A stretch of 7,016 bases of DNA from Bacteroidales bacterium GP4 (GTDB lineage Bacteria; Bacteroidota; Bacteroidia; Bacteroidales; Muribaculaceae), in contig DAAL01000049.1 in NCBI GenBank assembly GCA_001701065.1, positions 2,405-9,420 on the forward strand, given 5' to 3'. The first letter of the stretch is position 1. Every line of letters begins with the position of its first letter. Of this stretch, positions 1 to 6,718 are shown piece by piece. The notes under the pieces were generated by a model. The model made no database searches. It worked only from the letters and a program-made list of their open reading frames with translations, and was not told the DNA's origin. A program made the translations under genes and the position numbers.

Positions 1-24
1 CCGTCTGACTTGGTTTGAGTGTAA
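1..24 (+). other. Two in-frame stop codons at the left edge of the susC frame
   Basis: Read in the susC frame, bases 1-24 give P-S-D-L-V-stop-V-stop, with TGA at 16-18 and TAA at 22-24. SusC proteins normally have a continuous strand here, around a DGS-type motif before RWGxFPSVSxGW, and SDLV could be a remnant of it. The other two forward frames do not give a better match: one runs to a TAG at 62-64 and the other stops at once. The stops may be real nonsense mutations that break susC, or sequencing or assembly errors if the window begins at a contig end. The sequence alone cannot separate these. Confidence 0.6.
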
Positions 25-1290
25 GCTGACAAGCGTTGGGGTAAATTCCCGTCGGTTTCAGTAGGTTGGACTCCCTCTAATGAATCATTCATCCGTGAAC
101 TCATCAATCCCGATGTGCTCTCATTCTTTAAGATTCGTGCTTCTTGGGGTAAAAACGGTAATATCAACGTGCTAAGCGGATATCCTTATACCTCTCCTAT
201 TGCCTACAACCAAGCATGGTACCAGTATGGCGACAATCCCGCTCAGAATTATGGTTCATATCCTAACGGTTTTGCCAATCCCGACCTTCGCTGGGAAACT
301 TCCGAACAGCTTGACTTCGGTATTGATATGCGCTTCTTGAACGGTCGTCTTTCTGTAGGTCTTGACTATTATAACAAGAACACCAAGGACCTTCTTGTAA
401 CTATCTCCCCGACTCCGGAGGTTTATGCCAACGGTACTACTACCATCAATGGTGGAGAAGTTAATAACCGTGGTTTCGAAGCCGAGTTGACTTGGCGTGA
501 CCGCATAGGCGATGTAAGCTATAGTGTTTCAGGTAACCTGTCCACTCTCCGCAACCGTGTAACTTATCTTTATCGAGATCTTGATCTTCTTGAAACATCC
601 AAGGGTGGTGTTGACGGAACTAACAACATGGTACGTAGTGCATTTCAAGAAGGTCACTCTATATGGTACTTCCGTGCGTTTGATTACGTAGGTGTGGACA
701 AGGAGACAGGTGCTCCGCAATTCCGCAACAGTAACGGTGAAATTGTAAGTTCTTCCGAGCTTTCTGACGCTGATATGACCGATATAGGTTGTGCTATTCC
801 CAAGTTCACTTACGGTATCACTATTAACGTAGCTTGGAAAGGTCTTGACTTGACAGTATTCGGAACAGGTGTTTCCGGCAACAAGATTTTCAATGTCCTC
901 TACCGTGCCGATACACCCATGCGTAACTCACTCCGCTATTATATGGATAATGCGTGGACACCTCAGAACCACAATGCACCTATGCCCGAAGTGGGACAGG
1001 TGGCTCAGGACCGTTATTTCTGGAGTTCAAGCGCATCAATGTTCAGCGGCGCTTACTTCAAGATCAAGCAGATTCAGCTTGGCTACACTGTACCTAAACA
1101 GCTTACAAGAAAGGCGTTTGTAAAGGACTTGCGTTTCTTCGTTTCGCTTGATGACTTCTTTACAATCTCCAAGTATCCCGGCATGGATCCCGAAACAGCT
1201 ACTACTTCACGTAACGGTGGTTCTGGTTATGATATCGCTTCTTATCCTACAATGAAGAAAGTGACCTTCGGTGCCACTATCGGTTTCTAA
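25..1290 (+). CDS. SusC/RagA-family TonB-dependent outer-membrane transporter, C-terminal part (partial)
   Basis: This is the last 421 residues of a SusC-like beta-barrel, which forms the outer-membrane pore that imports glycans or other ligands using TonB energy, capped by its SusD partner. The frame is open from base 25. Residues before the GTG at 115 already match the family (RWGKFPSVSVGW, then SFFKIRASWGKNGN), so that GTG is an internal valine and not a start. Other family marks are NPDLRWETSEQLDFGID, FGTGVSGNKIFN, the late motif SKYPGMDPET, and the C-terminal strand TFGATIGF ending in phenylalanine, as expected for a Bam-recognised barrel. The signal peptide, carboxypeptidase-like domain, TonB box and plug domain would lie upstream and are not in the window; full family members usually have about 1,000 residues. 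Two in-frame stops lie just upstream (see 1-24). susD follows after 32 bp, so the two are probably co-transcribed. The ligand cannot be read from the sequence. Confidence 0.93.
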   Translation, partial: ADKRWGKFPSVSVGWTPSNESFIRELINPDVLSFFKIRASWGKNGNINVLSGYPYTSPIAYNQAWYQYGDNPAQNYGSYPNGFANPDLRWETSEQLDFGIDMRFLNGRLSVGLDYYNKNTKDLLVTISPTPEVYANGTTTINGGEVNNRGFEAELTWRDRIGDVSYSVSGNLSTLRNRVTYLYRDLDLLETSKGGVDGTNNMVRSAFQEGHSIWYFRAFDYVGVDKETGAPQFRNSNGEIVSSSELSDADMTDIGCAIPKFTYGITINVAWKGLDLTVFGTGVSGNKIFNVLYRADTPMRNSLRYYMDNAWTPQNHNAPMPEVGQVAQDRYFWSSSASMFSGAYFKIKQIQLGYTVPKQLTRKAFVKDLRFFVSLDDFFTISKYPGMDPETATTSRNGGSGYDIASYPTMKKVTFGATIGF

Positions 1291-1322
1291 TCGTGTAACT
1301 GACTATGTTTCAAAACTAAAAA

Positions 1323-3023
1323 ATGAATCTCATTATGAAAAAAATATTATATTCACTTTTAGGCTTAGGCGCAGCCTTCCTAATGGGTAGCTGCGAGGAT
1401 AGGCTTGATATCGAGCAGAAAGGAGTTATTGATACCGAAGACTTCTATAAAACTGACGATGATGCTCAAAATGCTCTTAATAATCTCTACCAGTGCTTCT
1501 GTCTTCACATAGCAGGTAATGAGGGTATTTATGTGGCTCTTCCAGTGCTTTTCAATGAAGCCGGCGATGACATGCTTGCAGCAGGTAACATGTACGGTGA
1601 CAATGACTTCGGTGCGCAGATAAATGAATTCCGTTATGATACCCAGAATGAAGTAATCAAAAATACTTATTGGGGATTATATGCTGTAGTATATGACGCC
1701 AACACTATTATTGATAAAGTTCCTGATGATTCTCCTATTAAGAAGCGTGTTATTGCTGAAGCGCGTACTTTGAGGGCATGGTCCCACATGATGCTTGCCA
1801 TCGGTTGGGACTGTCCTCCACTCATTGACCATCTTCTTCCTGGCGATGCGAAGCCGTCTAACTTTGAAGGCGGACACAATGCGCTCCTCGAATGGTGTGC
1901 TCAGGAAGCTGAAGCAGCTGTGGCTGACCTTGACGAACGTACCGATCCTTCCGATAAGGTGGGTGCTTCTAAGGTGACTAAAGGCTTGGCTCTTACCGTT
2001 GCCGGTAAAGCCCGTCTTTTCATGGGTGACTATGAGGGAGCTAAAAAGAACCTTAAGCAAGTGATTGCGTCAAATAAATATGAACTTGTTCCCACTGAAC
2101 GTTGGGCAAACCTGTTCCATGCATCGGGTGACCTCTGTGAAGAGATGATATTCCAGGCAAACTGTCTTGAGAATGCGAATATCGGTGACTGGAGCAACAA
2201 GATTCAGCGTACTTCATGGATGTGGATCCAGTTCTGGAACTGGCGTACTGATAAACTTGCTTCTAAACCCTCTTTCATAGGTCCTGACGGCTGGGGCGGA
2301 CACTCTATCCGTGCTGACTTCGCTGAACGCATGCTTGCCAATGACGGTGATTCACCTCGTCGTAAAGCTACTTTCATGACTCCCGATGAGTTCCTCTATG
2401 AAATGGATTGGAATGGTCTTAATGATCTTGAGGATAAAAAAGGAAGAGAATTGACCAAGGAAGAGCGTGACACTTGTAAGGTGATTGGTATCAAGGATCA
2501 ATCCGGTCTTTACGGATTTGGCGGCTACTTCGCCCACAAGATTGTGGCATGGCCTGAAGATAACGAAAAGGGCTGGTACGGATTCAAGAACCTTACCATC
2601 TTCCGTTATGCTGAAGTTCTCTTGATGTATGCCGAGGCTTGTGCCCAGACCGGCGACAATGATGGTCTACAGTATCTGAATGCTATCCAGCGTCGTGCAG
2701 GCTCTGCCCACATATCTTCAACTCTTACTCTTGATGAAGTTAAGAACGAGAAGGCTTATGAAATGTGGATTGAAGGCGTTCGCTTCCCCGACATGGTTCG
2801 CTGGGGCGATACTGACGGCATTGTCAACAACGGTAAGGACATTCCTTCAACTTACGATGCATTCTTCACAAAGGGAGAATCCAAGCACCGTTTGTATGTA
2901 GAATATTCCAATCCTAACAAGGGCCGTACAGGATTTGTTAAGGGCAAACATGAGTATTTCGCATATCCTTATGATGCTACCTCAATCAATCCTAACTTGA
3001 AACAGAACCCAAGTGGTGAATAA
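1323..3023 (+). CDS. SusD/RagB-family outer-membrane lipoprotein (nutrient binding)
   Basis: The protein is a surface lipoprotein that forms the lid of the adjacent SusC transporter and binds the ligand. With the start at 1323 it has 566 residues, in the usual SusD range. A lipoprotein signal peptide is clear: a KK n-region, a hydrophobic stretch and a lipobox-like LMGSC with Cys24 as the lipidated residue. A start at the ATG at 1335 would give MKKILY and Cys20; it is equally plausible and gives a more typical n-region. SusD marks in order: EDFYKTDDDAQNALNNLYQC near residue 40; AEARTLRAWSHMMLAIGWDCPPL near 145-168; a TPR-like stretch KGLALTVAGKARLFMGDY near 220-237; then the RagB/SusD C-terminal domain with FRYAEVLLMYAEACAQTGD, a WIEGVRFPDMVRWGD segment, and the end NPNLKQNPSGE. 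It follows susC by 32 bp and is closed by a terminator. No glycoside hydrolase or sulfatase follows, so the substrate is unknown. Confidence 0.96.
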   Translation: MNLIMKKILYSLLGLGAAFLMGSCEDRLDIEQKGVIDTEDFYKTDDDAQNALNNLYQCFCLHIAGNEGIYVALPVLFNEAGDDMLAAGNMYGDNDFGAQINEFRYDTQNEVIKNTYWGLYAVVYDANTIIDKVPDDSPIKKRVIAEARTLRAWSHMMLAIGWDCPPLIDHLLPGDAKPSNFEGGHNALLEWCAQEAEAAVADLDERTDPSDKVGASKVTKGLALTVAGKARLFMGDYEGAKKNLKQVIASNKYELVPTERWANLFHASGDLCEEMIFQANCLENANIGDWSNKIQRTSWMWIQFWNWRTDKLASKPSFIGPDGWGGHSIRADFAERMLANDGDSPRRKATFMTPDEFLYEMDWNGLNDLEDKKGRELTKEERDTCKVIGIKDQSGLYGFGGYFAHKIVAWPEDNEKGWYGFKNLTIFRYAEVLLMYAEACAQTGDNDGLQYLNAIQRRAGSAHISSTLTLDEVKNEKAYEMWIEGVRFPDMVRWGDTDGIVNNGKDIPSTYDAFFTKGESKHRLYVEYSNPNKGRTGFVKGKHEYFAYPYDATSINPNLKQNPSGE

Positions 3024-3043
3024 GTATAAATCTGTTTATCTTG

Positions 3044-3080
3044 ACACCCCCGGCGGCTTCGGCTACCGGGGGTGTTTTAT
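3044..3080 (+). terminator. Rho-independent terminator after susD
   Basis: A 10-bp perfect stem pairs 3044-3053 (ACACCCCCGG) with 3066-3075 (CCGGGGGTGT). Inside it, after a C/A mismatch and a G-U pair, two G-C pairs close a UUCG tetraloop at 3058-3061. The stem runs into TTTTAT. It lies 20 bp after the susD stop and should end the susC-susD transcript. Confidence 0.93.
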
Positions 3081-3181
3081 TATATTCAGGCGGCAAGTGA
3101 TGTGAACTTATGGGATGCGGGGCGTGTTTAGTATTATTGACAGAGTATTAATGTAATAGGGTATTAATAAAAGAAATAAAT

Positions 3182-4240
3182 ATGAAGATTCGTCATTTAC
3201 TTATTGTGTTTGCGTTTTGCGTGTTTGGATTCACGCAGAAGGCTGATGCGTGTTCCCGTATACTATATGTGGGGGACACCGCCACTACGGCATCATCGGA
3301 AGTGCTGCGTATAGTGGGTCGTTCGCTTGACTGGAGAACCCCGATTCCCACTAATCTGTACGTTTACCCAAGAGGAATCAAGAAGCAGAGCGATGATTCG
3401 TCCAACGCCATCCGCTGGACCTCGAAATACGGCGCAATTTATGCCGTGGGGTACGACGGAGGAGTGACCGAGGGTATGAACGAAAAGGGTCTTGTGATTA
3501 ACGGACTGTTCTGCAAGGGCACAGTCTATAACGGCGAGGAGACTACCGGTCGTCCGCCCATGTCGCTTGCCGTGTTTGTGGCATGGCTTCTTGACCAGAA
3601 CGCTACCACTCCTGAGGTTGTGGCTGTGCTGAAAGAGCATAATTTTGACATCAAGGGCGCGACTTTCGACGGCGGCACAGTGTCGGCTCTCCACTGGGGC
3701 GTGACTGACGCAGAGGGACGCAGCGCAATATTCGAGTTTGACCACGGAAAAATCAACATCTACGAAGGTCAGGACATGGCTGCGATGACCAATGACCCCG
3801 GTTTCCCGCAGATGACAGCTATCAACGACTATTGGCTTAAGGTGGGCGGGGCAAACTTCCTTCCGGGCACAGTCAAAAGCCCTGACCGCTACGTGCGCGG
3901 CTATTTCTTCCAGCACAACACTGAGAAGAGCAATGACGCATCGCTTGGCTTCCCGATAATAAGGAGCATACTGATGAACGTGTCAGTTCCGTTCCATTAC
4001 ACAGTGGACGGCGACCCAAATGTGTCGAGCACCCAATGGCGTTCTTTCGCCAACCTACGCGACAAGCTTTACTATTTCGACATAGTGAACAACCTGGGCG
4101 TGTACTATGTGGACCTGAAGAAGTGTGACCTTCGCGAGGGCGCACCGGTGATGCGTCTTGACACATCGAAGCATCATGACTTCGCAGGTGACGCTACATC
4201 GCTTCTTGAGCGTCATGCTCCGTTCAACCCCATGTATTGA
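3182..4240 (+). CDS. Exported choloylglycine hydrolase family protein (linear amide C-N hydrolase; bile salt hydrolase / penicillin V acylase type)
   Basis: This 352-residue Ntn-hydrolase (CBAH family, peptidase C59 type) cleaves a linear amide bond. Known substrates of the family are glycine- and taurine-conjugated bile salts, penicillin V and acyl-homoserine lactones; some bile salt hydrolases also conjugate amino acids to bile acids. Residues 1-23 form a signal peptide ending ADA, so cleavage by signal peptidase I would directly expose Cys24, the required N-terminal nucleophile. Active-site matches are Arg47 and Asp50 in GRSLDW, Asn204 in MTNDPGFPQ, and Arg236 in SPDRYVRGYFF. The GMNEKGLVINGLF segment (98-110) has Phe where classical Gram-positive bile salt hydrolases carry Asn (AGLNF), so it resembles the Gram-negative branch. 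All key residues are present, so activity is likely; the exact substrate is inference. The start ATG follows an A/T-rich leader without Shine-Dalgarno. It stands alone between two terminators, so it is probably its own transcription unit. A periplasmic location is expected. Confidence 0.92.
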   Translation: MKIRHLLIVFAFCVFGFTQKADACSRILYVGDTATTASSEVLRIVGRSLDWRTPIPTNLYVYPRGIKKQSDDSSNAIRWTSKYGAIYAVGYDGGVTEGMNEKGLVINGLFCKGTVYNGEETTGRPPMSLAVFVAWLLDQNATTPEVVAVLKEHNFDIKGATFDGGTVSALHWGVTDAEGRSAIFEFDHGKINIYEGQDMAAMTNDPGFPQMTAINDYWLKVGGANFLPGTVKSPDRYVRGYFFQHNTEKSNDASLGFPIIRSILMNVSVPFHYTVDGDPNVSSTQWRSFANLRDKLYYFDIVNNLGVYYVDLKKCDLREGAPVMRLDTSKHHDFAGDATSLLERHAPFNPMY

Positions 4241-4264
4241 TTCATATAATTATATAGGTATAGG

Positions 4265-4300
4265 AGAAATCCCCGCGGCTTGCGCCGACGGGGATTTTTG
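4265..4300 (+). terminator. Rho-independent terminator after the choloylglycine hydrolase family gene
   Basis: A 9-bp stem pairs 4267-4275 (AAATCCCCG) with 4289-4297 (CGGGGATTT). It continues inward with CGGC (4276-4279) pairing to GCCG (4284-4287) around a TTGC loop, with A4288 bulged. The descending arm ends in a run of five T. It lies about 25 bp after the upstream stop and before the nadB promoter. Confidence 0.92.
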
Positions 4301-4309
4301 TGTTATGAT

Positions 4310-4341
4310 TTTGGCTATGTGGTAGTTTTGCATTACCTTTG
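4310..4341 (+). promoter_or_regulatory. Bacteroidota-type housekeeping promoter for nadB
   Basis: TTTG at 4310-4313 (-33 element), a 20-nt spacer, and TACCTTTG at 4334-4341 (-7 element) match the known Bacteroidota sigma consensus TTTG-N19-21-TAnnTTTG exactly. Transcription would start at about 4346-4349, leaving a leader of about 32-35 nt before the nadB ATG. The site lies directly after the preceding terminator, which fits a new transcription unit. Confidence 0.85.
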
Positions 4342-4380
4342 CACCACGGATGTTTTTCTAATGGTAATACCCGGATTATT

Positions 4381-5952
4381 ATGACATACGAATACGATTA
4401 TTTAGTAATTGGGTCAGGAATAGCAGGGATGAGTTTCGCCCTGAAAGTAGCCCAGACCGGTAAAGTGGCTCTTATCTGCAAGACCACGCTTGAGGAAGCC
4501 AACACATATTTCGCGCAAGGAGGCGTGGCTTCCGTGACCAATCTTGAAGTGGACAACTTCGAGAAACACATAGAGGATACCATGATCGCGGGCGACTATC
4601 TGAGTGACCGTGAAGCGGTGACTAAGGTGGTGACCAACGCCCCGGCGCAAATCCAGGAACTTATAAAATGGGGCGTGGATTTCGACAAGAAAGAGGACGG
4701 GACTTTCGACCTGCACCGTGAAGGAGGACACTCGGAATTCCGTATACTCCATCACAAGGACAACACCGGAGCCGAAATCCAAGAGAGCCTTATAAAGACT
4801 GTCAAAGCCAATCCCAACATAGATATATTCGAGAATTATTTTGCGATAGAGATTATCACGCAGCACCATTTGGGTAAGATTGTGACCCGACGCACTCCCG
4901 ACATCACCTGCTACGGGGCTTATGTGCTCAACCCCAACACCGGGAAAGTGGACACATTCCTTTCCAAGGTGACATTGATAGCCACCGGCGGCGTGGGAGC
5001 GGTGTACACCACGACCACCAATCCGCTTGTAGCCACGGGCGACGGCATAGCGATGGTGTACCGCGCCAAGGGCACTGTCAAGGACATGGAGTTTATCCAG
5101 TTCCACCCCACGGCGTTGTATCATCCGGGCGACCGTCCTTCGTTCCTTATCACTGAGGCAATGCGCGGCTACGGAGCAGTGCTCCGCAACAAGCGCGGTG
5201 AGGAATTTATGCAGAAGTATGACCCGCGGCTTTCACTTGCTCCGCGTGACATAGTGGCGCGCGCCATAGACTCCGAAATGAAACTGCACGGCGACGAGCA
5301 TGTGTATCTGGACGTGACCCATAAGGACCCGGAAGAAACCAAAAAGCATTTCCCGAATATTTATCAGAAATGCCTGTCGCTGGGCATAGACATCACCAAG
5401 GACTATATACCGGTGGCTCCCGCCGCCCACTACCTGTGTGGTGGCATAAAGGTGGACGGCAACGCGGAATCGTCGATAAAACGGCTTTACGCTGTGGGTG
5501 AATGCAGCTGCACGGGACTCCACGGAGGCAACCGACTCGCATCCAACTCGCTTATAGAGGCAGTGGTTTACGCCGATGCCGCCGCCAAGCACTGCATGGA
5601 GGTCAAGGACCACTACACATTCCGCCACGATGTGCCTGAATGGAATGACGAAGGCACACGCCATCCCGAAGAGATGGTGCTTATAACCCAAAGTATCAAG
5701 GAAGTGGGGCAGATAATGGCTACTTATGTGGGTATTGTGCGCAGCGATCTTCGCCTTAAACGTGCATGGAACCGCCTCGATATACTCTACGAGGAGACCG
5801 AGAAGCTGTTTAAGTGCTCAAAGGCAAGCCGTGAGATATGTGAGTTGAGGAATATCATCAATGTGGGGTATCTTATAATGCGTCAGGCTATGGAACGCCA
5901 CGAATCGCGCGGACTCCACTACACTATCGACTACCCGCCCAAGGAGCATTAA
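4381..5952 (+). CDS. nadB: L-aspartate oxidase
   Basis: NadB is the FAD enzyme that oxidises L-aspartate to iminoaspartate, which NadA then condenses with dihydroxyacetone phosphate to quinolinate in de novo NAD synthesis; it acts in the cytoplasm. From the ATG at 4381 it has 523 residues, close to the usual size. A longer reading from TTG at 4339 would overlap the promoter -7 element, so I reject it. The N-terminal Rossmann motif is GSGIAG (11-16), followed by YFAQGGVA (43-50). Substrate-site segments line up with the well-studied E. coli enzyme: REGGHSEFRILH (Glu114), EFIQFHPTALYHP (His242), APRDIVARAID (Arg289), AAHYLCGG (His350) and GLHGGNRLASNSL (Arg385). The C-terminal helical domain (about 430-510) includes VGIVRSDLRLKRAW. 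The full set of active-site residues and the HREGGHS segment favour aspartate oxidase over the related succinate dehydrogenase and fumarate reductase flavoproteins. nadA and nadC are not in the window. A DUF4294 gene follows after 36 bp with no terminator between. Confidence 0.96.
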   Translation: MTYEYDYLVIGSGIAGMSFALKVAQTGKVALICKTTLEEANTYFAQGGVASVTNLEVDNFEKHIEDTMIAGDYLSDREAVTKVVTNAPAQIQELIKWGVDFDKKEDGTFDLHREGGHSEFRILHHKDNTGAEIQESLIKTVKANPNIDIFENYFAIEIITQHHLGKIVTRRTPDITCYGAYVLNPNTGKVDTFLSKVTLIATGGVGAVYTTTTNPLVATGDGIAMVYRAKGTVKDMEFIQFHPTALYHPGDRPSFLITEAMRGYGAVLRNKRGEEFMQKYDPRLSLAPRDIVARAIDSEMKLHGDEHVYLDVTHKDPEETKKHFPNIYQKCLSLGIDITKDYIPVAPAAHYLCGGIKVDGNAESSIKRLYAVGECSCTGLHGGNRLASNSLIEAVVYADAAAKHCMEVKDHYTFRHDVPEWNDEGTRHPEEMVLITQSIKEVGQIMATYVGIVRSDLRLKRAWNRLDILYEETEKLFKCSKASREICELRNIINVGYLIMRQAMERHESRGLHYTIDYPPKEH

Positions 5953-5988
5953 TACAATTTCTGCGCCGGTGATGCGTTATATAACTGT

Positions 5989-6621
5989 ATGAGAATAGTT
6001 TTACTGTTGCTTGCCATGCTTGTGGCATCCGTGAGTGCTTCCGCCCAAAAGGTGGATGCCAACGGTGTGCCTGTACCTAAAAGTCCGGTGCAGAAGAGCA
6101 TTCAAGGGCGTTATCACTTTATCACGGAGGAGGGGGACACGGCGCTGATGGTGGTGCTGGGTAATGTCACTGTGTTTCCTCCCATGAAGTTCAAGAACAA
6201 GAAGCAGGAAGAATTCTACTGGCGTACAGTGCGGGATGTGAAACGCACACTACCTTACGCCAAGCTGATAGCTGAGACATTGCTTGAAACTTACGAATAT
6301 ATAGAGACTTTCCCCACAAAGGAGGAAAAGGAGGCGCACCTGACGCAGATGGAGAAAGAGGTTTTCAACCAGTATAAGCCTGAACTTAAAAAGTTTACGA
6401 AATCACAGGGCAAAATGCTCGTCAAGCTTATAAACCGCGAAACCAACCAAAGCAGCTACTCGATACTTAAAGCATTCTTGGGCACGTTCCGTGCGGGAGT
6501 GTGGCAGACATTCGGGCGGTTCTTCGGAGTGAACCTAAAATCGGCTTACAACCCCGATAAAAACAAGGATGATGCTATAATAGAAAGAGTGTGCGTTCTT
6601 GTAGAGCAGGGACAATTGTAA
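5989..6621 (+). CDS. DUF4294 domain-containing exported protein of unknown function
   Basis: The 210-residue protein starts with a signal peptide (MRIVLLLLAMLVASVSASAQ, probable cleavage after SASA or nearby), with no lipobox cysteine, so it should be periplasmic or otherwise exported. I recognise the DUF4294 family from the region of about residues 75-205: FYWRTVRDVKRTLPYAKLIA, an acidic and lysine-rich helical stretch (FPTKEEKEAHLTQMEKEVF), then KSQGKMLVKLINRETNQSSY, the aromatic stretch FRAGVWQTFGRFFGVNLKSA, and YNPDKNKDDAIIERV. The family occurs mainly in Bacteroidota and has no established function that I know of. It lies 36 bp after nadB with no hairpin or promoter match between, so it is probably co-transcribed from the nadB promoter. 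A role in NAD metabolism is not implied by its export and should not be assumed. The ATG was chosen because it begins a good signal peptide. Confidence 0.88.
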   Translation: MRIVLLLLAMLVASVSASAQKVDANGVPVPKSPVQKSIQGRYHFITEEGDTALMVVLGNVTVFPPMKFKNKKQEEFYWRTVRDVKRTLPYAKLIAETLLETYEYIETFPTKEEKEAHLTQMEKEVFNQYKPELKKFTKSQGKMLVKLINRETNQSSYSILKAFLGTFRAGVWQTFGRFFGVNLKSAYNPDKNKDDAIIERVCVLVEQGQL

Positions 6622-6666
6622 GTGGTTGTTAGTTACTGGAATAGGTGAATATTTTAGAATTGAATT

Positions 6667-6704
6667 ATAGCCACAAGTGGTAAATTTGTGCCACTTATGG
6701 CTAT
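6667..6704. terminator. Inverted repeat between convergent genes, possible bidirectional terminator
   Basis: Arms at 6667-6680 and 6691-6704 (14 bp each, with one mismatch) flank a 10-nt loop, TAAATTTGTG. Transcribed from the + strand the mismatch is C/A; from the - strand it becomes a G-U pair, so the hairpin is fully paired in the - strand transcript. It sits between two genes that end facing each other. Neither side carries a strong T-run, so the terminator role is likely from position but is not certain; an operator or simple palindromic repeat is the alternative. Confidence 0.55.
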
Positions 6705-6718
6705 GAATCGATTATGAA

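Noticed and set aside
115..117. GTG at 115 as the start of a short 391-residue gene
   Set aside because: Conserved SusC sequence continues upstream of it in the same frame (RWGKFPSVSVGW), so it is an internal valine codon.
3108..3139. Possible promoter for the amidase gene, with TATTATTG at 3132-3139
   Set aside because: The -7 element has one mismatch and no TTTG lies at the right distance upstream, so the evidence is too weak to list it as a feature.
3242..3253. Reading the ADAC of the amidase as a lipobox
   Set aside because: The -3 residue is Ala and -2 is Asp, a poor lipobox. In this family the Cys is the catalytic nucleophile that needs a free amino group, so signal peptidase I cleavage fits better.
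3293..3916. A 207-residue open frame on the - strand
   Set aside because: It lies entirely inside and opposite the choloylglycine hydrolase family gene, shows no recognisable domain, and is Cys- and His-rich in the way antisense readings often are.
4339..4341. TTG at 4339 as a nadB start giving 14 extra residues
   Set aside because: It overlaps the promoter -7 element, so it would not be transcribed; the FAD-binding fold starts normally from ATG 4381.
4414..5124. A 236-residue open frame on the - strand
   Set aside because: It is antisense to nadB, whose active-site motifs are intact; no domain or leader supports it.
5233..5691. A 152-residue open frame on the - strand
   Set aside because: It is antisense to nadB and has no recognisable family features.
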